From Aselliscus stoliczkanus (lineage: Eukaryota > Chordata > Mammalia > Chiroptera > Hipposideridae): a DNA stretch of 64,000 nucleotides. The DNA lies in the NCBI GenBank assembly GCA_033961575.1, contig CM066736.1, positions 85,853,352 to 85,917,351 of the forward strand. The letters run 5' to 3'. Of this stretch, positions 49,899-60,150 are shown one piece after another. Both the position numbers and the translations under genes were made by a program. Position 1 is the first letter of the stretch. Each line of letters starts with the position of its first letter. Below the pieces are notes generated by a model, which was not told the origin of the DNA, did no database searches, and saw nothing but the letters and a program-made list of their open reading frames with translations.

Positions 49899-52090
49899 AA
49901 TACTGGAATTGTTAAATGAAGTAATTCAAATCTTCTGAAAGACGTAAGTCGATTGGAGGAAACAAGGCATACAATTTCTAATCGTATGCCTAATATAATT
50001 CAAAGCAGGTAGTTTATAAGTGTCTGTTGAGTAAATAAATGGCTGACTCCGCCAGTTTCTTCCACTTCTGGATTTAGCATTAGTTTTAACATAGGCTAAC
50101 AAGATTGCAAGAATTACCTACAGGTTAGAGTTAAACCTTAGTCAAAAAAAATCCAGTCATGTTAAAGAACACCAAGTTTTTCCTGGGGAAAATAAAATAG
50201 ATCATAAAAGTCTAATTTCCAATTTCCACTTTTACTTATTTGTATCTTCTCTTCGCCCCCCACCCCCCGCCCCAGGAGTCTACTAACAAAAGCCAAAGGT
50301 AGCTGCCAGTTTCAGTTTCCTGGTTTTCCTCATTATCTTCAAAAAATGTCTGACAGCATCTTTTAGGACATTTTAAAAACCATGGTAGGAAAAGGGGCCA
50401 GGTATTTCAATGGTCCAACAAACAAATCGAGGCTCCGAAGTGTTGGGTTCTAATGCTTAGCTTTAGTGTTATCTGTCTCAACCCCTTAACCAATAAGTGC
50501 ACTTCACTAGAGCTTTCGGTGCCTGATAACATTACTAGTAAATGAGGCCTATGGCAATCATTGTCAAATATTACACAGAATTTAATTCCTGACATCAAAA
50601 AACTCACCATCACTAGATGACTGCTGTTGCAGAAATTTAAAGAGGTAAAGGATCACTTCTTCTTGGGTGAAATATTAAAAAAAGGATAGGCATGGTAAGT
50701 ATCCAGGGATGAAACAGGAAGGCTGATCACTTCACTATGGAGGGACATTCCAAAGTTTCACTACAATTCACACCATAAAAGGGGAATAGGGGTGGAGACT
50801 GAGTGTTCTGCCTGTAAAGAGAGGTTTAAAATACAGCCTTCCTCCCATTTTAATTCGAGCCTAAAATCTCCAATGTATTTGACATGTCAAAGCACAGAGA
50901 TAAGTTTAAGAAACAAGTTCTCAAAATACCCAGCCAAGCACGGTGGAACTGCACATGAGACCCAGGGGTCTGGTCAGGTCTCTAGCAGGAAGAGCAGGAC
51001 ACTCAATTCAGATTTGCTAAACTCATACTCTTTATTAACTCCTGAAAGCCGGAATAAACAGATCGGCCAAGGCTAGGGCCAGGGTAATAGTTTCATCTGA
51101 GGGCTTCAGATTTTGTATCTATAACATTCTATTATTCAAAAATTCATGTTGCCGCCTAAAAATTAGATGGAAAACAAGGTTATGCAATACTAAACTAAGA
51201 AGGTATGCTATGAATTATGTTTTTTAAAAATTCCAATGTCAAGTTTTCCATTCTCCTGTACTCCTCTACCTAGATAATCTAAGGATGCAACTGCTAAAAT
51301 ACAAAGCATTAAAAAAATTTAACTCTGCCTGAGATATGACTGGTGTCATTAAACCTAAAACAAAGTATAAAAGCTAAAATGTTTCAACTCCTCTCTTAAC
51401 ATAAATCTGTCTTCAATTTTTCTAAAACACCACCTTAGCTGCACACATCTGAGTACATTAAAAAATGACACACATTTCTTTTCCCCCCAGTTAGTAATAT
51501 GTCTGACAGGTAAAAATACACTGATGGTTCTCAAAGTACACATTAGGAAACTATGAAGAACTCATTTTCAGGCCCAACTTATTAGTTTCAATTCTGCTCT
51601 TGCTCTATTTCCAGTCAGTTTCACTTCTGAGTTTTCTGCCACAAAGAACTGTAACCCTGTGGAGAAATTTCAAAGTAAACACTAAATAAGAATACAGCTT
51701 TTCCTTTCAAAGGAAAATTAAACATTGTCACAAGAGAAACAAAAAACAAATTTTAAAAAACTTCTTAAATTCCCAATGGCTTTTTGTCACATAAAAATGA
51801 TTTTAGGATGCTAATGTTTTCTTTTGAGTTTCTGAAGCCTCCTCATATAATTTTGTTTACAAGATCCAAAGCAGCTCAAATATTGCCATCATTTTATTTT
51901 TATAGATATACAACTACATTTTTTTATTGGAGTCACAAGGAAGAGGGATTCAATAAATATTTGTGGAAGGAATAAATGTGCACAGCATGGTACTGTGCTG
52001 CCTGGGGTATATATTCCCAATAAGATACAGTTTCCTCTTTACCTTGGTGGTCTTACCAACAAAACAGACCTTTTGAAAACATAATAAAAA
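49899..52090. other. Intron 1, no recognised feature
   Basis: About 2.2 kb of intron with a C-rich run near 50257-50274. No assigned repeat or exon. Confidence 0.4.
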
Positions 52091-52520
52091 GGGGCCAGCC
52101 GAGTGGCACATTGGTTAAGAGCTGGTTTTGGGATGCCAGCGGCCCCAGTTCAGATCCCACATATGAGGGCCAGTGACACTGCCTCCTACAGCTAACAACA
52201 GTTCCACCTGGAGCTGGGCTGTGCGAGCCCTGGCAATGGCGTAGGCTGCAGCCCCTGCTGCAGTGGGCTGCCATAGGCTACAGTGAGTGGCCGGCAGCCA
52301 GCGTGAGCTGCCAATAGCTGCGATGAGCGACCATCCAGAGGCCGGCTTCCAATCTGCCTCATCCGGGAAGAGCGCAATGACGATACCAACATGGGCCAGT
52401 GAAGCAACGTCCTCCACAACTAGACTGAAGAACAAAAAGACAGCAACTTCTCTGTTCCTCTTCCCCGATTCCCCAACACTGTTCCCCTCCCCCAATTCCC
52501 CAATAAAATAAAATAAAAAA
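52091..52520 (+). mobile_element. Type B long composite SINE
   Basis: Full copy with one internal repeat unit. The tail keeps AATAAA but has replaced TCTTT by AAATAAAATAAAA. TSD GAAAACATAAT at 52075-52085 and 52521-52531; the 5 bases 52086-52090 are ambiguous. Confidence 0.93.
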
Positions 52521-52531
52521 GAAAACATAAT

Positions 52532-53489
52532 TAAAAGATTATTAAATTAGACTGACAAAAGTAAGATATTTGATAAACATAAATATGTAAAGGGAAAATA
52601 TATATCATGCACAGCTAAATTAAGCTTTATGAAGCTTTTGTGCTTCTATCATTTTTTCTTATATGTTTCAATTCTGTTTCCTTCCTCTCTTTAGGTTGTC
52701 TGTCAATTTCTTCAGAGGAAAGACCCATATACAAGAAAAATAAAAAAATAAAAATATACTGAATTGCTACTATGTAATCAGCACAGTGCTGTAAGAAATA
52801 AAATATAACATGTGATGGTCCCACACCTTGACGTAACTTAAAATTTCGGTTTTCCACCAGACCCCTGCAAAGAGTGGGTACCTATGGCAACTGGGAATCA
52901 AAGATCTGGACTGGATCCCTGTGTTGACACATGTGGCTCTGAGAAAGTTACCCAGAACTTAGATCCCTCACCAGTGAAAGGAAGTGGCTACTGATGTAAA
53001 TCTCCCATGCAAAAGAATTGTGAATAATTTATGTAGATACTCTGCCCTCAAGAAGGGGAGCATAACTCTCCACTGGGCATAGTGACTTCCTTCCAAAGAA
53101 GAGTATGGAGGGGTGATTAGGAGAGAGTAATCTTCCACCAGAGAAACCTGACAAACACTACCTCAGCCAGGGATGATGAAAGTTACTATCAGTGATAAGT
53201 CATGTTAATGTAGAGGCTCAATAGGGATAAAAATGGCACTTTACATCTCTAGTCTTCCTCCCAAAAACCCATAACCCCAGTCTAATCATGAGAGAAAAAA
53301 AAAAAATCAGACTAATTCCAATACAGGGGTAGCCTATACAAAATACCTGACAGGTACTCAAAACTGTCAAGGTCATCTAATACAAAGAAAGTCTGAGGAA
53401 CAGCCACGGGGAAACTAAGGAGGTACAATAAGTAAATATAATGTGATATTCAGGGTGAGATCCTGGCCCAAAGATCATTAGGCAGGTAA
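52532..53489. other. Intron 1, no recognised feature
   Basis: No exon, SINE or assigned repeat recognised. Confidence 0.4.
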
Positions 53490-53900
53490 ACACTGAGGAT
53501 CCAACAACAGATGAATGGATAAACAAAATGTGGTATACACATATAATGAAGTATTACTATAAAAGGAATGAAATTCATCCAAGCTACAACATGGACGAAT
53601 GCTGAAAACATGCTGAATGAAATGAGCCAGACACAAAGGGACAAATATTATGCTTCTGCTTATATAAAGTACCTAGAATAAGCAAATTCAGTCACAGAAA
53701 ACAGAACAGAATTTACCAGGGGCTGAAGGGAGAGGAGAATGGAGAGTTATTGTTTAATGGATAGATTCTGTTTGGGATGATGAAAAATTCTTGAAATGGA
53801 TAGCAGTGACGGTTGCTCAACATTGAGAATGTATTTCATGCAATTGAATTTGACAAAAAATATTTAATAAACATAAATATGTAAGGGAAAATATATAGAA
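53490..53900 (+). mobile_element. Old L1 3' fragment
   Basis: CAACAGATGAATGGATAAAC, GTGGTATACACATATAATGA, GAGCCAGACACAAAGGGAC and ACCAGGGGCTGAAGGGAG are ordered L1 3' landmarks. Antisense to UVRAG. Confidence 0.75.
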
Positions 53901-53923
53901 TGGACACTTAAAAAATGATTAAT

Positions 53924-54050
53924 GGGCCAGCCAAATGGCTCAGTTGGTTAAGAGCTCGCTCAAGAGTGCAAGCTGAGCTCTGAGCAACAGTAGTTCGATG
54001 CCCAGCCTGAGCTGAGCTGCTGCTCCGCTAAAAAAAAAAAAAAAAAAAAA
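53924..54050 (+). mobile_element. Type C tRNA-SINE
   Basis: GGGCCAGCCAAATGGCTCAG head, short body ending CTGCTGCTCCGCT and a 22-bp A-run. It abuts a type B SINE 9 bp later. Confidence 0.9.
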
Positions 54051-54058
54051 ATTAAAAT

Positions 54059-54507
54059 GGGGCCAGCTGAGTGGCTCAGTTGGTTAAAAGTTGACTTGGA
54101 AGCACAAGCTGTGAACAGCAGGGCCGCCGGTTCAGTTCCCACATGGGCCAGTGATGCTGCGCCCTCTGCAGCTAAGATGGTGAACAACAGCTCAACCTGG
54201 AGCTGGGCTGCCGTGAGTAGGCAACGGCATAGCTGCAGCCCCTGCCCCTGCTGCAGTGGGCTACTGTGAGTGACTGACAGCCAGAGAGAGCTGCCATGAG
54301 CTGTCATGAGCCACCGTGAACGGCTATCCAATGACCAGAAACCGATCTGCCTCGCCCAGGAAGAGTGCAATGATCATAATACCAACATGGGCCAGTGAAG
54401 TGACGTCCTCCACAACTAGACTGAAGAACAAAAAGACAGCAACTTGTCTGTTCCCCTTCCCCGATTCCCCAATGCTGTTCCCCGTCCCCAATTCCCCAAT
54501 AATTATA
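54059..54507 (+). mobile_element. Type B-related SINE with a type C/D head
   Basis: The head is GGGGCCAGCTGAGTGGCTCAG, of the C/D kind, while the body (CTCAACCTGGAGCTGGGCTG, GCCCAGGAAGAGTGCAATG) and tail (CCCCTTCCCCGATTCCCC, then AATAA) are type B. No clear TSD. Confidence 0.85.
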
Positions 54508-54795
54508 GGCCAAAAACAGTCTTCAACATGTGTAACTAGTTCATGCTGAAATTACAGTTAAAGTAAGATCACACAGAAGCAAAAGGAAGCAAAGATTAAC
54601 CAGTGTTCTATTTGACACAGTCAAGTAGTTATTGTGGACTATAGTTAGTACCCATACATGTAAAGGCTCAGGAATTATGCAATGTTAACTAAAGTTGTGT
54701 GTGTGTGTTTTGAAGATAAATAGATTAAAATAAGACAAAAATAAGTTAGGTCTCACACACAGTTTTGTGGGCATGCTTTGAGCAAAAACAAAATA

Positions 54796-55237
54796 AGGGC
54801 TGGCCGGGAGGCTCAGATGGTTACAGGACAAGCTCTAAGCAACAGGGTTGCCAGTTTGATTCCTACATGGGCCAGATGTACCCTCTGCAACTAGATTGAA
54901 GACAACGACTTGAGCTGAGCTGCCAGTGGGCGGCCTCATAGCTCAGTTGGTTACGGCACGTGCTCTTAACAACAAGGTTGCTGGTTCAACTCCCGCATGA
55001 GAGGATGGGCTGCGTGCCCCCCACCCCCGTCAACTATTGGGTTGTTGGAAAAATCATGACACATTTTTGCAAGGAAAAACATAGGAAAAAACACGTCATA
55101 ACTTTTCTGAGAACCCAATAGATTGAAAACAGCAATTGGACTTGGAGCTGAGCTGTGCCTTCCACAAAGATTGAAGGATAACTTGACTTGGAGCTGATGG
55201 ATCATGGGAAAAACACATTGTTCCCCAATAAAGTTAA
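54796..55237 (+). mobile_element. Type D dimeric SINE carrying a MITE
   Basis: Heads at 54796 and about 54930; the second half is interrupted after CCCCGTCAAC and resumes GATTGAAAACAGC after the inserted 82-bp element. It ends with TTCCCCAATAAAGTTAAAAA. Confidence 0.92.
55037..55118. mobile_element. 82-bp mariner-type MITE with TA duplication
   Basis: Inverted ends TTGGGTTGTTGGAAAAATCA and, reading inwards from the right, TTGGGTTCTCAGAAAAGTTA. The near-palindrome continues to about 36 bp per arm. It is flanked by TA at 55035-55036 and 55119-55120, and other type D SINEs have a single TA there (AACTAGATTG). Confidence 0.88.
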
Positions 55238-55422
55238 AAAAGAAATAAGTCTTTCTGGAGGCAGATGGGGGGGGCGTCCAATACTTCTGAAACTAATCTA
55301 TTGTGAATTAATATTTTAAACATTGCACTCATTAAAATCAATGGGATTTAATGAAGACAGGAATAAATAAGTAGATAATAGCAGGCATACTTTCTATCTT
55401 AAAATGAAAATATACTTTAGAA

Positions 55423-55613
55423 CAGCAGTTCCCAACCAGGAGTAATTTTGCTCCTTAAGGGACATTTGGCAACCTCTGAATACATTTTTCATTGTTCAGA
55501 CTGGACAGGTGCCCCTGGTATATTGTGGGTACAGGCCATGGGACGTAGCTAAGAAATCTTACAGTCCTATCTACCAATTCAAATGTGAACAGTGCCAAAG
55601 TTGAAAAATGCTG
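55423..55613 (+). mobile_element. hAT-Charlie element (MER20-like)
   Basis: CAGCAGTTCCCAACCAGGAG to AAAAATGCTG matches the MER20 layout. The flanking 8-bp duplication CTTTAGAA and CCCTAGAA agrees at six positions, as expected of an old hAT insertion. Confidence 0.75.
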
Positions 55614-55761
55614 CCCTAGAAGTAGACTAGGGCACCACTGAACCTATGCTTTGAGATAATCAACTTTATCATAGAAATCCTAAATCAACATGGTTTGTTT
55701 GGTTAGAAATGTTGACACCTTATCAAACAGCATGGGATCTATTTAAAATGACGCGATTTTT

Positions 55762-56217
55762 GGGCCGGCCTAGTGGCGCATTGGTTAAGAGCTGGTTTTG
55801 GGATGCCAGTGGCCCCAGTTCGGATCCCACGTGTGAGGGCCAGTGACACTGCCCTCTACAGCTAACAACAGCTCCACCTGGAGCTGGGCTGTACGAGCCC
55901 CAGTGATGGTGTAGGCTGCAGCCCTTGCTGCAGTGGGCTGCCATAGGCTACAGTGAGTGGCCGGCAGCCAGCGTGAGCGGCTGGCAGCCAGCATGAGCTG
56001 CCAATAGCCGCAGTGAGCAACCATCCAAAAGCCGGCGACCAATCTGCCTCATCCGGGAAGAGCGCAATGACGATACCAACATGGGCCAGTGAAGCAATGT
56101 CCTCCACAACTAGACTGAAGAACAAAAAGACAGCAACTTGTCTGTTCCCCTTCCCCGATTCCCCAATGCTGTTCCCCTCTCCCAATTCCCCAATAAAAAA
56201 TCTTAAAAAAAAAAAAA
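55762..56217 (+). mobile_element. Type B long composite SINE
   Basis: Full copy with two internal repeat units and tail AATAAAAAATCTT. TSD GACGCGATTTTT at 55750-55761 and GACACGATTTTT at 56218-56229. Confidence 0.95.
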
Positions 56218-56229
56218 GACACGATTTTT

Positions 56230-57509
56230 CAAACAGTGTTATTTAAAAGAAAGTTAATGAATTTGATTTATCTAAACCTTTGAAATTTTTCAAATGCCGT
56301 AGGCAAAAAAAAAAAAGACAATTAATTAATGCTAACAGAACTTTTATACATACACATCTTATGACTCTCACAAACAATACTGAGCAAAAAATACTAGTCA
56401 CAATCATACATTTTACATGATTCCATATACATACAGTTCAAGAACAGGAAAAACTGATCTCTTAACAGAAGGGGGACTTCTGGGGTGCTAATGATGCTGT
56501 ATTTCTTAATCCAGGTAGTAGTTACATAGCAGTTATATACCTGTGTTCACTTTGTCACAATTGTACTAATAATCATTGCACTTTACTGTATACAGGTTAC
56601 ATTTTAACAAAAATGTTTATTTTTTAAATGTTATAACATATATTTATATACTAAAAACCTGAGCATTTTCACCCAGAAAACTAAATTAATGTCAACTGCA
56701 AAAGTGAAAATGTTTTGTTTTCCTATAAGCTGCCTTCCAAGAATTCAAGAAGGATGACACCCCCAGAAAGCTATAAATACCACACTCAGCGCTCATATAG
56801 CCTTCACTGTACACTTAAGCCACCATATATCACTTGGCACAGATCCAAACATTTGACAAGGGCTTACAAACGTAGTTGAATTTATTCCATGGACAGATTG
56901 TTTGGATTATTTTCCCAATGTTAAACTGTGAACTGTTATCACAGAACAGGCTCCATGAAACAAACGATGTTTTCTTTTTCCTAATCCCACATTTTCCCAA
57001 AACTCACCCAATCTAAATCCCTTTAGGCCCTCGACTGCTTAGGATTTCTCCAAGTGGCTTCTAACAGCATCTTTCCCACCCTCACCATTCACCTCCTAAA
57101 TATAATCCAAATCTTCCTCCCCTCAAACTCCTATATTCTCCACAAACTCACTTCCCAAAGCACCACAAAACCAGGGTACATGCTAGCCTAGTCTTTCAAA
57201 CACTCTTCTGCCACACACACACAAAAACATTGCTTCTGTGAACAATTCAGCTCAATGGCCACCACTGTAGCTATTAATCTCAACTCCCCTCTTCCCTTTA
57301 GCACTCCCCCCACCCCACATACTTTTCTGATTTCAAATCCATCCCATTTCCTATCCCCACTCTAACCCCAACCTCTGTTTTCTTCTTTATGAATCTTCCC
57401 TAGGTACTATAGCGAGGCTCAGAAGTTGGAGGAAGGGTATGAAGGAGCCTGCCCTGTCCTGTGTGAAGGCGGTGGCTCCAGTCTCAAGTCTCAAGCACAC
57501 AGCCACGTG
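56230..57509. repeat. Intron 1 with an old L1 3' fragment
   Basis: 56390-56640 (ATGATTCCATATACATACAG, GGGGTGCTAATGATGCTG) is L1 3' sequence on plus. 56641-57509 is unassigned; part near 57010-57400 is pyrimidine-rich. Confidence 0.5.
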
Positions 57510-57720
57510 CATGGGCTACAGCATCAGACGCTGGACTCTGACACCCAGCCCCACCAGTAACTAACTGCAAAGCTTTGGACGGGTGATGTTGCATCTTTAA
57601 GCCTCAGTTTCCTTAACTATAATATGGGGCTAGTAAAAGTAGCTATATTGGACAGGGTTGGGAGGATTAAATGAATTTACCAGCCCTTGAGCACTTGGCA
57701 CAAAACCAACATGGTGAACA
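57510..57720 (+). repeat. MIR SINE
   Basis: CTTTAAGCCTCAGTTTCC, TTAACTATAATATGGGGC and AGCACTTGGCAC follow MIR order. Confidence 0.7.
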
Positions 57721-58657
57721 CTCTCAATAACTGACAGGTCTTCTTAGGTCCTCTTTTTGGGACAAGGAATAGAGAGAATGAAAGGTACTTTCTTGAAGTC
57801 TCTTTAATGCTAGTGTTTCTGCAAAGTCTCTTCTTGGGAGATAGAAGGAGGACAACGTAGAGAAGGGAAGAAGCACTCTACAGATATGTGGGTGATACAA
57901 AGGATTTTGTCGAATCCCCAAACTCAGCGTTCTCTCTTTATCACCCTACAATGTTGGATACAAGAAGCCCTCAAGGCCCTCGCAAAAGCATTCAGGAAGA
58001 CATGGATACATAGCTCGCATCCTTCTTCCACGGGTATTTATTTGAGGGCATGAAGTAGGAAAGAGCCCCCTAAATTGCTAAAATGCTTTCCTTGGAGTCT
58101 GAGATGAGGAAGAAAACCCTCAAGTCCCAAGTATTTCTCTTGAGAAACTGAGGGCGTAGTTCATAACTAGGAGACATTAACGATAAATGATAGAAAACAC
58201 TCAAGACTCCCTCGCTCCTCCTGTAGGAAATAGCACCAACTGGATTCTCCGCAAGTGGGCTGAGAAAAGAAAAGTGCTGTCCCGGTCTCCCGTGGGACAG
58301 CAGGGCTTCCCTGGGTCCCCTCCCAGGAGGGTAAGGGGGAGGGTCTGTGCAAGGGGATCCCCAGCTCCCTCCAGGGGGAGAGGCGCGCGGAGGCCGGCCC
58401 CAGGGAGCTTGGCTGGGTCCCTTTACAGCCCATCTCCAGTAATGGGATTTCTCCCGGGACTTGGGGATCAACCAGAGGCTCGGCCATCACTGGACCTCTC
58501 TCCTTACAAGCCCTGAGGGCCGCCCTCGTCAGTCCTCCGAGTTTTTCCGGCCGCGTCTCCGGGTCTCCCCGTTGGCACGGAGTCAGCCCGCCGCCCACGG
58601 GGTCCCTTCGCCGGCCCCTTCCCGGCCCCTCCCGTGCGCCGCGCACCCGCGGGTTAC
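57721..58657. other. Start of intron 1
   Basis: From the donor of exon 1 the CpG-rich island fades towards 58290 and ordinary intron follows. The long GC-rich open frame at 58167-58880 on minus is a compositional artefact that overlaps exon 1 in a different frame. Confidence 0.6.
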
Positions 58658-58774
58658 CTGCTGAGACGGCAGCTCCACATGCAGGGCCCGCGCGGCAGAG
58701 CCGGGAGGCAGCGCGGCGGCCGGGCCCGGGGGCGGCGGTAGGCTCGGGCCCCCGATCGACGCTAAGGCGCTCAT
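58658..58774 (-). CDS. UVRAG: UVRAG coding exon 1 (residues 1-39)
   Basis: This exon of 39 codons starts MSALASIGG and ends HVELPSQQ, followed by a CAG/GTAACC donor. It encodes the proline-rich, low-complexity N-terminus, with PPPP at residues 13-16 and PP at 23-24. In human UVRAG this segment is the site linked to SH3GLB1 (Bif-1) SH3 binding and precedes the C2 domain. The start is well supported: the ATG has A at -3, an in-frame TGA lies 20 codons upstream at 58837-58835, and no in-frame ATG lies between them. The exon sits in the CpG island and its intron is phase 0. Length equals the human first coding exon as I remember it, with several substitutions such as SLPPP. Confidence 0.96.
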
Positions 58775-58821
58775 CTTGACCCGCGGGCCGCCAAGCGGCG
58801 GGGCCAGCGCTCCTCCGGCAT
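58771..58821 (-). other. 16-codon upstream ORF in the UVRAG 5' leader
   Basis: Seen directly: an ATG at 58821-58819 opens a frame of 16 codons ([16 protein letters not shown]) that ends in TGA at 58773-58771. That stop shares two bases with the UVRAG ATG at 58774-58772, giving ATGA. The uORF start context is weak, with C at -3 and C at +4. Whether it is in the mRNA depends on the transcription start, which I cannot map. Confidence 0.6.
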
Positions 58822-58987
58822 CCGCCACCAATGATCAGCCACGACCCGCCGAGCCTGCAACCCAAACACCCGTCACCCAAGGGGCAGGGCTGCTCTACCC
58901 CACCTCCGGCGGCCGCCGCCGCGGGCTAAGGAAGAGCCATATTACCGCAGTGCAACCCCCGCCACCCCGCCGAGACCTAGCTTGCTC

Positions 58988-59171
58988 ATTGGTTCAGCGC
59001 CTACAAGGGCGGAACCCAACCACAGACAGGAGACGAGTTATTGGGTAAGAGGCCTGTCCATCACCAGCCGGAATGGGCACGGGGCGGAGGGACCCGAGGA
59101 CGGTCTAAATTGCGTCTGTCAAACCCGGGTGAAACCTGGGGCGTTGCTTCTCTTTTTCCAAGTCTAATTGG
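58988..59171 (-). promoter_or_regulatory. Three CCAAT boxes (NF-Y type)
   Basis: ATTGG occurs on the plus strand, so CCAAT reads on the UVRAG strand, at 58988-58992, 59040-59044 and 59167-59171. They lie about 215, 265 and 395 bp upstream of the ATG. Repeated CCAAT boxes in a TATA-less CpG promoter are typical of NF-Y sites. Motif match only. Confidence 0.5.
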
Positions 59172-59179
59172 TTCTTTCA

Positions 59180-59193
59180 CTACCAGAGGGCGG
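59180..59193 (+). promoter_or_regulatory. Candidate CTCF core at the promoter
   Basis: CTACCAGAGGGCGG matches 13 of 14 positions of the CTCF core CCASYAGRKGGCRS, next to the most distal CCAAT box. Motif match by eye. Confidence 0.4.
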
Positions 59194-59260
59194 AGTCTCC
59201 TGGTAGAGCTGCCAGGGCCATTGCTCTAGGTCTCTGTCAGTTGTCTGTAAAAGGGAAAGA

Positions 59261-59270
59261 GGGGCGGGGC
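59261..59270 (+). promoter_or_regulatory. GC box (Sp1/KLF type)
   Basis: GGGGCGGGGC is an exact GC-box core, about 490 bp upstream of the UVRAG ATG, just outside the densest CpG island. Motif match only. Confidence 0.45.
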
Positions 59271-59303
59271 CTAATGAGGTACAGAGTGCGCCTGGGCTCC
59301 AGT

Positions 59304-59311
59304 GTCACGTG
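59304..59311. promoter_or_regulatory. E-box GTCACGTG, CLEAR-like
   Basis: GTCACGTG matches the MiT/TFE (TFEB) E-box core and is one part of the CLEAR element GTCACGTGAC. It sits about 530 bp upstream of the ATG. UVRAG is a reported TFEB-responsive autophagy gene, which makes the site plausible. The 3' flank (CA) departs from the full palindrome. Confidence 0.4.
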
Positions 59312-59358
59312 CAAGAGGCAAGAGTCACCTGATTAAGTGAAAGTCAGTTTTCGGAGCC

Positions 59359-59390
59359 ACTTCCGCCCTAACCTAGTTGCCATAGTAACC
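59359..59390. promoter_or_regulatory. ETS site and RFX X-box
   Basis: CACTTCCGC at 59359-59367 is an ETS/GABP core. GTTGCCATAGTAAC at 59377-59390 fits the RFX X-box pattern of two GTTNCC-type half sites around a central AT. The two motifs are about 600 bp upstream of the UVRAG ATG and could serve UVRAG or a divergent transcript. Confidence 0.45.
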
Positions 59391-60150
59391 GGCCCCCAGA
59401 GGAAGGCGGGGACCCTGTTGGTACCAGCTGACTGGTCTGCATTTGCAGACTCCCTAAACACTTCCTGAAGTGCTCCAGTCAACTTGCGGGGATTGAGTAG
59501 GAATACTTGATGTTTTGGCAGAAAGGCACCACGCAGGATCCACTGAGACCAGAAACCTGTGGGCAGTCCCACCAGCTCTTCCATGACCAACTCTAATCCA
59601 CAGGTCCATGCCCTCCTTGCGCTCTACTAACTAGTATGCTGTGCTACAAGGTGTGCCAGTCACCCAGGATGCTGTTTCATCTCTACGAGAGGGGTTGCTT
59701 ATGTTGTCTCTAGAAAGCCTTTGCTACTTTTCTCCTCCTAATGCTTACTTACCCATCAAATCTCATCAGGGACTGACGTCCCTTCTTCCAAAAGGCTTCT
59801 CTGATTTGCTCTGGGACCCTGATTTCAGAATCTCACCTCTACCATATTCCTGATTATTCTATTGCATTGCCTTATAAGAAGTGCGTGCGCGCGCGCGCAC
59901 CCACGTACATGCTGAATTCCTCATGAAAAAGGACCTTATGGGAGCTTGCTCCCCTGCATTTATAGTCAGTTTGCACTCAGTAAACTCTTATAAAAATTCT
60001 CTTAAAAAAAAAAAGAGGAAGAAAGAGAGAGAGCGAGAGGAAGGAAGGAAGGAAGGAAGGGGGGGAGGGAAGGAGGGAGGGAGGAAGAAAAAGGACCTTG
60101 TTTTTCATCTCTGGATTCCCAGTTCAGAATATGTTTATGTTTTTGTTTTT
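59391..60150. repeat. Upstream flank: L2 trace, GC/GT run and purine tract
   Basis: 59690-59860 is L2-like on plus (CCCTTCTTCCAAAAGGCTTC). 59881-59901 is a GTGC/GC alternating run. 60003-60095 is a GGAA/GGGA purine tract following an A-run. Confidence 0.6.

Larger units (their letters stand above)
58290..59150. promoter_or_regulatory. CpG island and UVRAG promoter region
   Basis: CpG-dense and GC-rich sequence surrounds UVRAG exon 1, in sharp contrast to the AT-rich introns. It covers the start of intron 1, the coding exon, the presumed 5' UTR and proximal promoter. No TATA box is apparent at a suitable place, fitting a dispersed-start housekeeping promoter. Boundaries are estimated by eye. 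Confidence 0.85.

Noticed and set aside
52115..52528. 137-codon minus-strand frame, and similar ones at 34116-34412, 37556-37813 and 55862-56185
   Set aside because: These are the same antisense frame in copies of the type B SINE. The recurrence reflects shared repeat sequence, not a gene family.
58775..58831. N-terminal extension of UVRAG upstream of the ATG
   Set aside because: The frame upstream contains only TTG/GTG and meets an in-frame TGA at 58837-58835, so the ATG at 58774 is the first usable start.
58167..58880. 237-codon GC-rich open frame on minus across exon 1
   Set aside because: It overlaps UVRAG exon 1 in another frame and runs through the donor into intron; high GC makes stops rare. 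The UVRAG frame is supported by protein similarity and splice site.
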